DNA of 64,000 nucleotides from Pseudo-nitzschia pungens (Eukaryota; Bacillariophyta; Bacillariophyceae; Bacillariales; Bacillariaceae): assembly GCA_037355855.1 (NCBI GenBank), contig CM074759.1, positions 1,116,001 to 1,180,000 on the forward strand, in the 5' to 3' direction. Positions 10,957 to 22,195 of the stretch are shown in pieces (position 1 is the stretch's first letter; each line of letters opens with the position of its first letter). Both the position numbers and the translations under genes were made by a program. The notes below the pieces were generated by a model, which was not told the origin of the DNA, did no database searches, and saw nothing but the letters and a program-made list of their open reading frames with translations.

Positions 10957-11616
10957 ATGAAGATCGCCACTCCCCTTATCGTTCTTGCTGCTTCTATCCA
11001 GGGTGCATCCGCCTTCAGTGCGTACCTCGATCAGCTCAATGCCGCCCCCGCGGTAAACGGAGGAGCTGCGGTGGCCGCTCCGCCCGTCCCCGCCGCTCCG
11101 GCTCAATCCATCGTCGGCCCGTCCGCCGAAATGCTTTCTCTCATCAGCAAGCAGGTGTCGGTCGAGCTCATGGCATCGCAACAGTACATGGCCGCTTCCA
11201 TCTGGTTCCGCTCCCGAAACATGGACGGCATGGCGGCATGGATGCTCGACGAGTCCGACGAGGAGAGAGGCCACGGCAAGGAGATTCTTGAGTTCGCCAT
11301 GAAGAACCACTACCAAGTGACCATCGAGCCCCTCGCCGCTCCCCAGGCCGAGTGGAATAGCCCGGCCGATGTCTGGGCCACGATCTTGGCGCTGGAGGAG
11401 AACAATACGCAGAATTTGCTTCGCATCGCCCAAGCGGCCGACGCCTGCGGACAGTACGGCGTCAAGGCCTTCCTCGATCCTTTCCACGTCGAACAAATCG
11501 AGGCCGAAGACAAGGTTGGTGGTATCCTGGCCAAAGTAGAGGGCGCGTCCGACACGCTCCTCTGGGAGATCGATCACCTTCTCGGACAGGAGGCCGAGGA
11601 AGAGGGTCATCATTAA
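10957..11616 (+). CDS. FTN: Ferritin (iron-storage ferroxidase), plastid-targeted
   Basis: Ferritin oxidises Fe(II) and stores it as a ferric mineral inside a 24-subunit shell. A single exon gives 219 residues. The ATG at 10957 is chosen over an upstream in-frame extension because it begins a signal peptide (LIVLAASIQGASAF) with the diatom plastid junction. After an Ala/Pro-rich transit region the four-helix bundle starts near residue 50. Ferroxidase-type residues are visible: the Glu of VELMASQQY, the EERGH motif of helix B, the Glu of ALEENNTQN and the Glu residues of DPFHVEQIEAEDKV. Ferritins of this type are known from pennate diatoms such as Pseudo-nitzschia and Fragilariopsis, where they support growth after pulsed iron supply. 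GC content and codon choice look richer in C/G than in the flanking DNA. Confidence 0.95.
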   Translation: MKIATPLIVLAASIQGASAFSAYLDQLNAAPAVNGGAAVAAPPVPAAPAQSIVGPSAEMLSLISKQVSVELMASQQYMAASIWFRSRNMDGMAAWMLDESDEERGHGKEILEFAMKNHYQVTIEPLAAPQAEWNSPADVWATILALEENNTQNLLRIAQAADACGQYGVKAFLDPFHVEQIEAEDKVGGILAKVEGASDTLLWEIDHLLGQEAEEEGHH

Positions 11617-12168
11617 ACACAACACTTTCCTACTTGCTACTTCATTTTAAAAGAAAACCCTTTTTTCGATCCATCGTTGAATGATGCTTAGATCTAACTT
11701 CGTCAATGGGCAGGTGTATGCATGGCAGAAACACTGTCATTCACATCTCAACGGGTACTTCTGTAACCGCTGTGCGACGATGCGGAATTCTCTTCGGCAT
11801 GGGCAACCGGAAACACACGGATTGGTATCCGCCCAAAGCCAGTCCGCAGAGATCCATCCACTGCGCGCGACAGTCCCAATTCCTCTCGAATCAAAATTCG
11901 CTTTCGTTTCGTTTCGTTTCGTTTTGTTCCGTTTTTCGTCGAGCTAGCCGGGAGCAGTCGTTTGAAAAGGAAAAAGCGGTTGGGTTTCTGGTACGTTCCC
12001 GAATTCCTCGTCTGTTCAGTAGTCGTGTGCAGTCCTCTCGAATGGTGGGCACACCCGCGGTTGCTTCGACGGGCGCTCTTTCTCGTCTCGAGATTCACCC
12101 ACTCCGTTCCATCGCAAGGAAGGAACATGGGATGGAACTTATTTTTTTTAACTATGATTTACCGTATT
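11617..12168. other. Intergenic, convergent 3' ends
   Basis: This separates the 3' ends of ferritin (+) and the DUF6824 gene (-). It has a short TTTCGTTTCG tandem run at 11900-11930. No gene with a recognisable product is seen on either strand. Confidence 0.55.
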
Positions 12169-14298
12169 CTAGACAAACGTGGGATGCGAAACGTGTTGTT
12201 GTTGCTCCGGCTGTAGATTGTTCGTGTCGGTGAGAGCGATCCTTCCGTGTGCACCGGAATTCGGCACCGCCAGGGAAGAAAGAATGGTTCCTCCCGCCTT
12301 ATCGTGCAACGATGCTTCCAATCGCAGAGAAGACGAAGCAGCAGGGATTGCGCCCATGCCAGTCGCTGTTGTTGCTGCTGTTATTGTGGTGATGGCATTC
12401 ACGGCATGGTTCGCACCAGCAAACGGAGGGAACGGAAGGGGAAAGATCGGGTGGTTGTTGTTGTTGTTGTTGTTGTGCGAAGCAGCAGTAGCATCGGCGG
12501 TGGTCTTTTCCGACGACAACGACGACGAACCGTTCACGTCCAGCCATTCGTGGTGCTTCAGACAGGCCTTGGCAATCTTGGTCTTGTGGCCCGTTTTGCC
12601 GCAAAACGGGCACACCACGTCCTTGTTGCTCACCGTCTTTTTTTTCGCGGTTTCGCTCGCTTGCTCGTCGTCGTTGTTGTTGCCGTTGGTTTCGTCGTTG
12701 TCGTCACCCACGAGCCACTTGAGCTCTTTGGTCTCGCGGAGTGCTTGCGATCTGGAGCGCGGGGAGAAAAAGAAGAAGAAGAAGCGAGAACGGTTGGTGT
12801 GCTGGTTGCTGTTGCCACATACAAGGAACGAACGAACGAGCGAACGAATGAATCATCTCCATCGCAAGGCAAAACGCATCTCTGAACGGCATGGCACGGA
12901 GGCAGGACAAGACATTGCACGACACGACACGACACGACACGACAAAACATGATGCTGCACAGTAAAATACACACACACACAAACACAAACACACACATCC
13001 ACGCACACACAAACTCACGTCTTTTTTCGCGCCTTTTCGTCCGTGACGACATAGTAATTCCCCCCGGGACCAACGTCGATGAATCGTCCCCCTCGATTCT
13101 TGATGTGCTGAACGATGTCTCGCACGAAATTCGTTTTGAGCTTTCGTTGCTTCACGTCGATCTTGCGGTAGTCCGCCTTTCGCTCCCCAATGAGTTTTCG
13201 ATAACGCTTGTTCCCGATAAAGTTGTTGCTTTCTCCTGGCGTGTGTGTGTGTGTGTGAGTGAGTGTTTCACGCACAACAACGAATCCATGAATGAATAAT
13301 CAATCCAATCCAATCCAATCCAATCCAATCATCGTTGAATACAGCACGAACAATTAAGATAGTGAGTGAGTGAGCGAGCGAGCGAGTCTGCCGTCGTGTT
13401 GTGTGTCGCAATCGAACACTCCAACAAGCAGAATCATCGAAGCCGCGAACGCAAAGGGTGCCATCCAGGGTTCCGGCTCGCGTTTTGTGCGTGTTGTGTC
13501 CGCTTTTCACTGTCCAATGCTCACTGTTCACTGCTCACAACTTCACTTACCACCCCGTCCGCACAGAACGTCCCAATTGCCAACCGTTTCTCCGGGCAGA
13601 AGCCAGTGCCAAAAATCGGGTGGATCGTTGACGCTTTTCTTTGCGTTCGAATTGGCTCCGGAACCACCGGTGGTCCGTTGTCGTTTTCTGGCACCGCCCG
13701 TGGTTGTGGTTGTTCTTGTTGTTGCGGGCTTGGTCCCGCCGATCCGGGCGTCGGTGGGAAGCATCGGAATGTCACCGGTCGCCACGAGTTCCAGCGTGCC
13801 AACAACGGTTGGTGCTCCCGGTGGGTGGTTCGGAGGTTGCGGTTGCGGTTGCAGCGGGATCATTTGCGGTTGCGGTTGTGTCTGTGGTTGTGTCTGTTGC
13901 GGCTGTTGCGGCTGTTGCGGAGGACCCGCGTGCAATCCGCAAACACCGGGAACCAAGGCCGTCGCGGAAGCTGCCACGGCGGCGGCCGCAGCCTCGGCCG
14001 AGGTCGACGATCCCTTGGTCAGATCGTGGCCGAGGCTCAGCAGGGCAGCGGCCGCTTTCGGCCCTCCGTGCGCCGAATCTCCCTCGGTGGCGGGCGATGG
14101 CGATGGCGATGGCAATGGCAGAGTGCTTTTCGATGCGACGGATGCAGCGGCAGCGGCACCTGCATTGTAACCAGCATTCGATCCAGCCGCAGCCCCATGT
14201 GAATTTGCATTTGTATTTGCAGCTGCGGAATCAATTGCATACCCCATGGCGTTCTTGGTGTTTTCGACTGCTCCTGCGATGGGGTTTGGCGACAGCAT
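12169..14298 (-). CDS. DUF6824-domain protein with C-terminal zinc-finger motif
   Basis: Three exons (14298-13551, 13235-13019, 12751-12169) joined at GT-AG sites give 515 residues with all phases consistent. The N-terminal 220 residues are low complexity (Ala, Gln-Pro and Thr tracts). The DUF6824 domain starts at WDVLCGRGGESNN and continues GNKRYRKLIGERKADYRK, GGRFIDVGPGG and EKARKKTSQALRE. Both introns fall inside this domain and restore it exactly, which strongly supports the splice model. A C-terminal CPFCGKTGHKT...C...HH motif (about residues 365-385) looks like a zinc finger, and the tail is Asn-rich. DUF6824 proteins are numerous in diatoms and of unknown function; a DNA-binding role is plausible from the finger and the basic domain but is inference. 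An upstream ATG at 14352 would add 18 Gln-rich residues. Confidence 0.82.
12905..13388. repeat. Microsatellites in and around the DUF6824 introns
   Basis: Several simple repeats are concentrated here: (ACGAC)n at 12918-12945 and (AC)n at 12968-13010 in intron 2, then (GT)n at 13240-13257, (CAATC)n at 13300-13330 and (GAGT/GAGC)n at 13362-13386 in intron 1. Such runs probably vary in length between alleles. Confidence 0.8.
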
Positions 14299-15639
14299 GA
14301 TTTCTCGTTGCTGTTGGTTTTGTTGTTGCTCTGTCGAAAAAATACAAACCAAAACCTGCCTGCCGGTACGTGTGCGTTCTCGTCGAATCTGTTACTTCTA
14401 TCGTGCACTCGGGTCACTCCGCGAGTTTTATGGCATGGATTCCTGGGTTTGCTAGTTTTGGATTGCCTACCTACCTGCCGTCTCACCGGATGATCGACGA
14501 GATAAGACAAGACAAGGCAGGAAAACTCTCACGCTTTGATTTCCGGATCCCCTTTCACAATGTTTCACTTTGGGTTTCGGATGAGAAACAAGGATGATGA
14601 ATTGAAGTGAGTGAAACTTGAAACCAACATGGTATCCCATGCAGTAATCGCAATACCGTAAGGTTAACCTTACTTGAACTTTGTGGTAAAATACTGTGCA
14701 GAAAAAATTATTTTATTGATTGAGATTCGGTCCAGTATTCAGTATTATCCATGTCTCGAGGTAGGGTGTCAGTATGTCACTACTGGTACAATACTGGTAC
14801 CCGTACGAGTTAGGGGGAACTCAACAAATCTTGGATGCACATTCAGGGGTCATGCGGAACCACAGAAACCATGCAAGGACAAGGACAAGGACAACGACAA
14901 CGACAACAGGCAGTAAACCTTATCTCAGCGCTGTCAAAAAATAATAATGTCAATCCAACAACTCTAAAAAAGAAGTTTTTCGCATCATCGTCATTATCTC
15001 TCGTTATTTTTTTCAATTTCAATCTGCTCCACCAGTGTATTGAGTATTCCAATGAAGTCGACGAGAAGCTGACTAAAAACAAAGTTGACGCAATAACATT
15101 CATTCTGCTGGGACACGAAACCATACAGCATACTCATTCAAAATACAGTAAGATTTACTATTACTGGTAACTTACTACTAACAAAGGTTGGTAAACTACG
15201 TATGAGTACCGGTATGTTGCATGATCTTCTAGTATTAAGTTAATATCCGACTTGAGACTATTGTAATCACTGTCGTTTTTTTCTTTTTTTTTTCTGTTTC
15301 TGTGATGGGGCTTCCGTAAATGCAAACTATCGTTGTGGATCGAAGGACAATGAAAAGGGATATTGTTCTGTTCAGGGCCCAGGGCCACTGAATACAGCAG
15401 GGAATCAATCCAAATTTCTTTTTGTTTTGACCAAAATGTGAGACTAGTAGTAGTACTAGTACTATTACTGCGAGTACCAGTACCTGTACTGTATTCTTTA
15501 TGCTACAACCAACCAAACCAACCAACCAACCATTCTTGCTGTTGGAACGTTCCGGAGCATAGATTGGAAAACAGCGAGCTGTCACCAACAAATAATGGTC
15601 GTGCAGCACCCAAAAAATGAATCATCTGCATGGTCCCGT
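14299..15639. other. Intergenic upstream of DUF6824 gene, up to the repeat element
   Basis: It contains short simple repeats (GACAAG/GACAAC hexamer-like run at 14878-14908; AGTAGTAGTACTAGTACTA at 15446-15464; CCAACCAAAC at 15510-15530) and several TACCGGTA/GGTACC palindromes. No gene is supported. Confidence 0.55.
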
Positions 15640-15663
15640 CGTCTGATAACTGATTTTAGACCC
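15640..15663 (+). repeat. Left terminal inverted repeat (24 bp)
   Basis: It pairs with 23372-23395 in inverted orientation with 3 mismatches in 24. The sequence outside (ending TCCCGT) does not extend the match. Confidence 0.6.
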
Positions 15664-15764
15664 GGGTCGAAAATTTTCGTGCCGGGTCCTTTTGGGGTCA
15701 AATTTTTTGACCCATTCTTTGTCCCTGGCTTAATTTTTTCAGTCCCGTACCATAAATATTCTAG

Positions 15765-16155
15765 AGGCAATGCCTATCATTTTTACAGGCAACGCCCATT
15801 AATTTTTGAGGCAACGTCCATCAATTTTAGAGCCAACGTCCATCATTTTTTGAGGCAACGCCCATCATTTTTTGAGGCAACGCCCATCGTTTCTAGACGG
15901 AACGCCCATCATTTTTAGAGGCAACGCCCATCATTTCAAGAGGCAACGCCCATCATTTTTAGACGCAACGCCCATCATTTCAAGAGGCAACGCCCATCAA
16001 TTTTCGAGGCAACGCCCATCATTTTTAGAGGCAACGCCCATCATTTCAAGAGGCAACGCCCATCATTTTTAGAAGCAACGCCCATCATTTCAAGAGGCAA
16101 CGCCCATCAGTTTTAGACGCAACGCCCATAATTTCTAGAGGCAACGCCCGCCCAT
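15765..16155 (+). repeat. 22-bp tandem array, about 17 copies
   Basis: The unit is AGGCAACGCCCATCATTTTT plus two bases, repeated head to tail with small substitutions. There are no spacers and no inter-unit variation pattern like CRISPR. Because 22 is not a multiple of 3, the open frame across it cycles through all three frames of the unit. Confidence 0.95.
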
Positions 16156-16249
16156 TATCACATGATAATAATGTTACACTATTATTGATGTTAAGAACCA
16201 CTAGTATTCTGATACTGTATTGGTACAAACTGGATTTCAGTTGCCGTCG

Positions 16250-17165
16250 TATTGCATTTCAATTCCCGTTGCATCCTATTTCAATTGCCGTCGGATTGTA
16301 TTGCCGTAGCATCTTATTTCAGTTCCCCGTCGTGCTCCCGTCGCATCCTTGCATCGTATTTCAGTTCCCGTCGCATTGTATTTCAGTTCCCGTCACATTG
16401 TATTTCAGTTCGCGTCGCATTGTATTTCAGTTCGCGTCGCATTGTATTTCAGTTCCCGTCGCATTGTATTTCAGTTGCGTTCTGTGTATTCTTCCCTACG
16501 AGGAGCAAGCAGGCAATTAAATGCATCATGGTTAGAAGTGAACTCCATGATTGATACCCCCGGCCAATCTTGATGCAGTTCACTCACCATCGGATTGTAT
16601 TTCAGTTCCCGTTGTATTGTATTTCAGTTCCCGTTGCATCGTATTTCAGCAGTTGCGTTCGGTGTATTCATCCCTACCAGGAGCAAGCAGCAGGCAATTA
16701 ACTGCATGGTTAGAAGTGAACTCCATGATCGATACCCCCGTCCAATCTTGATGCAGTTCACTCACCGTCGGATTGTATTTCAGTTCCCGTCGTATCGTAT
16801 TCCAGTTCCCGTCCAATCGTATTCAGTTCCCGTTGCATCGTATTTCAGCAGTTGCGTTCAGTGTATTCATCCCTACCAGGAGCAAGCAGCAGGCAATTAA
16901 ATGCATGGTTAGAAGTGAACTCCATGATCGATACCCCCGGCCAATCTTGATGCAGTTCACTCACCGTCGGATTGTATTTCAGTTCCCGTCGTATCGTATT
17001 CCAGTTCCCGTCCAATCGTATTTCAGTTCCCGTTGCATCGTATTTCAGCAGTTGCGTTCAGTGTGTTCTTCCCTACCAGGAGCAAGCAGGCAATTAAATG
17101 CATGGTTAGAAGTGAACTCCATGATTGATACCCCTGGCCAATCTTGATGCAGTTCACTCACCGTC
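16250..17165 (+). repeat. Nested array: ~22-bp units inside a ~198-bp higher-order repeat
   Basis: Short units close to CGTCGCATTGTATTTCAGTT repeat at 16250-16480. A longer unit then recurs with the landmark GCAAGCAGGCAATTAAATGC or close variants at about 16506, 16685, 16883 and 17082, spaced about 177-200 bp. Each long unit carries a run of the short units followed by GTTAGAAGTGAACTCCATGA and GATACCCC. This is a higher-order satellite arrangement. Confidence 0.9.
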
Positions 17166-17446
17166 GGACCGTCCGATTATTGTAAAGTCTGGCACGCATT
17201 TTTTATGTGCATTTTTTGCTTCCTTTTTTTTGCAGAAGATAAGGTTACCGTAAGATTACTCACATGCTGTGTGTTAGCAGCATTATTTGCAGTCCGCGCC
17301 ATAATTTTTGACTACATTTTGACTACAAAACCTGGCGCACCCCCCCCCGACAAGGAAAAAGGACAAAGGACAGACATCCGTTCGCAAATCAGCCAAAAGA
17401 CACTAAAAAATACACTACTAGTAACAGTAACTACTACTAAACTATA

Positions 17447-18480
17447 AAATGACTTATGTAAATCAATACATGGAATATTTCCACCATTCCAGTGCCAATC
17501 GTCCTCCCTCTATGTATGCTTGGGACTATGAAAAAAGTCTGAGTGAGCAAGACCCAATACTTTGAATGTCACATCTATTTAATGCACATTTCCTCCAGTA
17601 CTGGCATATTTCACTAGAAAATATACAAAATGACCTATGTAAATTAAGAAATGGATTATTTCCACCATTCCAGTGCCAATCGTCCTCCCTCTATGTATGC
17701 TTGGGACTATGAAAAAAGTCTGAGTGAGCAAGACCCAATACTTTGAATGTCACATCTATTTAATGCACATTTCCTCCAGTACTGGCATATTTCACTAGAA
17801 AATATACAAAATGACCTATGTAAATTCAGAAATGGAATATTTCCACCATTCCAGCGTCAATAGTCCTCACCCTATGTATGCTTGGGACTACGAAAAAAGT
17901 CTGAGTGAGCAAGACCCAATACTTTGGATGTCACATCTATTTGATGCACATTTCCTCCAGTACTGGCATATTTCACTAGAAAATATACAAAATGACCTAT
18001 GTAAATTCAGAAATGGAATATTTCCACCATTCCAGTGCCAATTGTCCTCCCTCTATGTATGCTTGGGACTATGAAAAAAGTCTGAGTGAGCAAGACCCAA
18101 TACTTTGAATGTCACATCTATTTAATGCACATTTCCTCCAGTACTGGCATATTTCACTAGAAAATATACAAAATGACCTATGTAAATTAAGAAATGGAAT
18201 ATTTCCACCATTCCAGCGTCAATAGTCCTCACCCTATGTATGCTTGGGACTACGAAAAAAGTCTGAGTGAGCAAGACCCAATACTTTGAATGTCACATCT
18301 ATTTAATGCACATTTCCTCCAGTACTGGCATATTTCACTAGAAAATATACAAAATGACCTATGTAAATTAAGAAATGGATTATTTCCACCATTCCAGTGT
18401 CAATAGTCCTCACCCTATGTATGCTTGGGACTATGAAAAAAGTCTGAGTCCAAAATACCCAATACTTTGGATGTCACATC
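17447..18480 (+). repeat. 181-bp satellite, about 5.7 copies
   Basis: The landmark AAAATGACCTATGTAAATT recurs at about 17446, 17627, 17808, 17989, 18170 and 18352, a constant 181-bp spacing. Copies are nearly identical and differ mainly at GTGCCAATCG/GCGTCAATAG. The last copy decays near 18440. The monomer length is in the range of centromeric satellites of other eukaryotes, but no centromere function can be claimed. Confidence 0.95.
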
Positions 18481-18599
18481 TATTTGATGTACTTTGGGAT
18501 GATACTGGATGGTACTAGGCCCCTCCAATAGGATAGATATGTATCATAGTTACATACCTTAGCTCTTAAGAGCTGAATACCATGTTAGAATATCTACAA

Positions 18600-19108
18600 G
18601 ATGCTAACTGAACAGGATGCTAAGCAGGATGCTAAGCAGGATGCTGGGCCCTTGTAGTAGAATTTGTACCAGATCTACATACCCTATCACTTATCAGATC
18701 AATATTGGGAGATCTACAGGGGGTGCTAACTGAATAACCGAACTCTACTGTGCTAAGGGGGACACTTAACAGGATGCTGAGCATGATGCTGGGCCTTGTA
18801 TGTAGAACTTGTACTAGATCTACATACCTTAGCTCTTAGCAGATTAATATTAGGAGATCTACAGGGGGTGCTAACTAATTAACCGAACTCTACTGTGCTA
18901 AGGGGGACACTTAACATGATGCTAAGCAGGATGCTGGGCCTTGTATGTAGAACTTGTACCAGATCTACATACCCTAGCTCTTATCAGAGCAATATTGGGA
19001 GATCTACAGGGGGTGCTAACTAATTAACTGAACTATACTTTGCTAAGGGGGACACTTAACAGGATGCTGCTGGGCCTTGTATGTAGAACTTGTACCAGAT
19101 CTACATAG
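18600..19108 (+). repeat. ~144-bp tandem repeat, about 3.5 copies
   Basis: GGGCCTTGTATGTAGAACTT or close variants recur at about 18646, 18791, 18935 and 19072 (145, 144 and 137 bp apart), together with AGATCTACAGGGGGTGCTAA and GGGGGACACTTAACA. The copies are more diverged than in the 181-bp satellite. Confidence 0.9.
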
Positions 19109-19116
19109 TGTTTAGC

Positions 19117-19266
19117 TTTGCTTGCTGCTTTGCTTGCTGCTTTGCTTGCTGCTTTGCTTGCTGCTTTGCTTGCTGCTTTGCTTGCTGCTTTGCTTGCTGC
19201 TTTGCTTGCTGCTTTGCTTAGTGTTTTGCTTAGTGTTTTGCTTAGTGTTTTGCTTAGTGTTTTGCT
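19117..19266 (+). repeat. 12-bp tandem array (TTTGCTTGCTGC then TTTTGCTTAGTG)
   Basis: About eight copies of TTTGCTTGCTGC are followed by four copies of a TTTTGCTTAGTG variant, showing two successive expansions. Confidence 0.95.
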
Positions 19267-19799
19267 TGGATGTACGGTAGGGTGCTACTAACTGTTTTGC
19301 TTGCTGTTATATTTGCAATCAACAAACATCATAGGGGTTGAAAGAAACGAACCACAGGTTGGATCGTGGGGGTTTAAAGAAACAAACCACTGGCTTGGAT
19401 CGTAGGGGATGAAGGGAGATTAACAACGCTTTGAGTTACAAGGGAGGTGAACAACGCTTTGAGTTACAAAGGAGATCTAGTACAACGCTGCAGCCTACGT
19501 TAAATTATTGTTTAATATTAATAGAGGATCAGCTCTCAGTATGATTTTGCGTGATATGTAGGTGCTCACAATACGCAGGATCGTAGGGGTTGGAAGGAAC
19601 AAACCACAGACTTGGAATCACACACCGGGTCGGATCGACGGATCGTAGGGGTTCAAAGGAACACGGTTGGTTGGAGTCACTCACAGGCTTGGAATCGGTC
19701 GACTACCACACAGACTTGGAATCGATCGTAGGGGGAATGAATACCAAATCGATCTACCACACAGGCTTGGGGCTTGGGATGAATCGTATGGTTCAATCG

Positions 19800-21105
19800 A
19801 TCGGATGATGAATCATAGTAGGGTTGCTGAATCGATCGGGGTTTGGGATGAATCGTAGTAGGGTTGCTGAATCGATCGATCGGGGTTTGGGATGTTTGGG
19901 GTGAATCGTAGTAGGGTTGCTGAATCGATCGGGGTTTGGGATGTTTGGGGTGAATCGTAGTAGGGTTGCTGAATCGATCGATCGGGGTTTGGGATGAATC
20001 GTAGTAGGGTTGCTGAATCGATCGATCGGGGTTTGGGATGAATCGTAGTAGGGTTGCTGAATCGATCGGGGTTTGGGATGTTTGGGATGAATCGTAGTAG
20101 GGTTGCTGAATCGATCAGGGTTTGGAAAAATCGTAGGGTTGCTGAATCGATCGGGGTTTGGGATGTTTGGGGTGAATCGTAGTAGGGTTGCTGAATCGAT
20201 CAGGGTTTGGAAAAATCGTAGGGTTGCTGAATCGATCGGGGTTTGGGATGTTTGGGATGAATCGTAGTAGGGTTGCTGAATCGATCGGGGTTTGGGATGA
20301 ATCGTAGTAGGGTTGCTGAATCGATCGGGGTTTGGGATGTTTGGGGTGAATCGTAGTAGGGTTGCTGAATCGATCGATCGGGGTTTGGGATGAATCGTAG
20401 TAGGGTTGCTGAATCGATCGGGGTTTGGGATGTTTGGGATGAATCGTAGTAGGGTTGCTGAATCGATCGGGGTTCGTAGTAGGGTTGCTGAATCGATCAG
20501 GGTTTGGAAAAATCGTAGGGTTGCTGAATCGATCGGGGTTTGGGATGTTTGGGGTGAATCGTAGTAGGGTTGCTGAATCGATCAGGGTTTGGAAAAATCG
20601 TAGGGTTGCTGAATCGATCGGGGTTTGGGATGTTTGGGATGAATCGTAGTAGGGTTGCTGAATCGATCGGGGTTTGGGATGAATCGTAGTAGGGTTGCTG
20701 AATCGATCGGGGTTTGGGATGTTTGGGGTGAATCGTAGTAGGGTTGCTGAATCGATCAGGGTTTGGAAAAATCGTAGGGTTGCTGAATCGATCGGGGTTC
20801 GTAGTAGGGTTGCTGAATCGATCGGGGTTTGGGATGTTTGGGGTGAATCGTAGTAGGGTTGCTGAATCGATCGGGGTTTGGGATGAATCGTAGTAGGGTT
20901 GCTGAATCGATCGTGGTTTGGACAAATCGTAGTAGGGTTGCTGAATCGATCGGGGTTTGGGATGAATCGTAGTAGGGTTGCTGAATCGATCGGGGTTTGG
21001 GATGAATCGTAGTAGGGTTCTTGCTGAATCGATCGGGGTTTGGGGTGAATCGTAGGGTTGCTGAATCGATCGGGGTTTGGGATGAATCGTAGTAGGGTTG
21101 CTGAA
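19800..21105 (+). repeat. Long ~40-bp array, about 31 copies
   Basis: The core GGTTGCTGAATCGATCGGGG followed by TTTGGGATG(TTTGGGGTG)AATCGTAGTAG is repeated about 31 times from 19820 to 21101. Length variants (GATCGATCG insertions, an extra GATGTTTGG block, a short TTCGTAGTAGGG form) alternate in recurring order, so higher-order units of several monomers were copied. Degenerate relatives begin at about 19330. A 235-codon frame on the minus strand is a by-product. Confidence 0.93.
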
Positions 21106-21399
21106 GAACACTGACGTTCTCTTCTTAATCCTTCGACGCGAAAACAAAGAACTTGAGCGTGTTGAAGTGTTTACCAATCGGTATTCCTTCTTTTTCCACT
21201 TCAAGGAGGTTATTCGGACTAAAATACAATGAGCAAAAGAGCCTACCGTAGGGTGGGTTCTCTGCGTTCTCGAACGGAGTGCAATAAAGCAACTCTACTC
21301 AAAATAAGTCGGATTGTGAATCGAAACAGCAGTGATTTGTGTTATTCCTGAAGAAAATAGTGAGCGGAGCACAAAAAGAGTGATTCTGCGAGGATACAC

Positions 21400-22195
21400 A
21401 GTGAAAATAAAGTGATTTGCGGAGCGAGGAGCAAAATACAGTGATTTAATACAGTGATTTGCGAGAGCAAAATACAGTGATTTAAAATACAGTGATTTGC
21501 AAAACCGGTGGGTGTCGTCGGCTCGTTTCCCATATTGTCATAATGACGTAAAAGATACCAAATAAATAATGAGCCAATTAGACGTACAGCGCTATAACCC
21601 TTAACCCTAATGGTGGTTCAACAACGAATTGCAAGAGCAAAATACAGTGATTTAAAATACAGTGATTTGCAAAACCGGTGGGTGTCGTCGGCTCGTTTCC
21701 CATATTGTCATAATGACGTAAAAGATACAAAAAAATACTGTAAATAATGAGCCGATTAGACGTACAGCGCTATAACCCTTAACCCTAATGGTGGTTCAAC
21801 AACGAATTGCAAGAGCAAAATACAGTGATTTAAAATACAGTGATTTGCAAAACCGGTGGGTGTCGTCGGCTCGTTTCCCATATTGTCATAATGACGTAAA
21901 AGATACAAAAAAATACTGTAAATAATGAGCCGATTAGACGTACAGCGCTACAACCCTTAACCCTAATGGTGGTTCAACAACGAATTGCAAGAGCAAAATA
22001 CAGTGATTTAATACAGTGATTTACAAAACCGGTGGGTGTCGTCGGCTCGTTTCCCATATTGTCATAATGACGTACAGTAAAAGATACCAAAAAATAAATA
22101 ATGAGCCGATTAGACGTACAGCGCTACAACCCTTAACCCTAATGGTGGTTCAACAACGAATTGCAAGAGCAAAATACAGTGATTTAATACAGTGC
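21400..22195 (+). repeat. ~175-bp tandem repeat with an embedded CCCTTAACCCTAA motif
   Basis: AAAACCGGTGGGTGTCGTCG recurs at 21501, 21671, 21849 and 22025 (170, 178 and 176 bp). Each unit has GAGCAAAATACAGTGATTT, CATATTGTCATAATGACGT and AACCCTTAACCCTAATGGTG; the last includes telomere-like CCCTAA. The same telomere-like word recurs near the right end at 23160-23176. Confidence 0.93.

Noticed and set aside
15765..16155. Regular repeat array that could be taken for CRISPR
   Set aside because: The 22-bp units abut directly with no unique spacers, and the genome is eukaryotic.
16250..17165. Frames with repeated CISVPVALYFSSRRIVFQ-like peptides
   Set aside because: These are translations of the ~22-bp and ~198-bp repeats. 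All three frames look alike, so they are not a membrane protein gene.
20497..21204. 235-codon minus-strand frame with repeated NPDRFSNPTT
   Set aside because: It lies wholly in the ~40-bp array; its stop-free state follows from the repeat unit. There is no domain and no start context.
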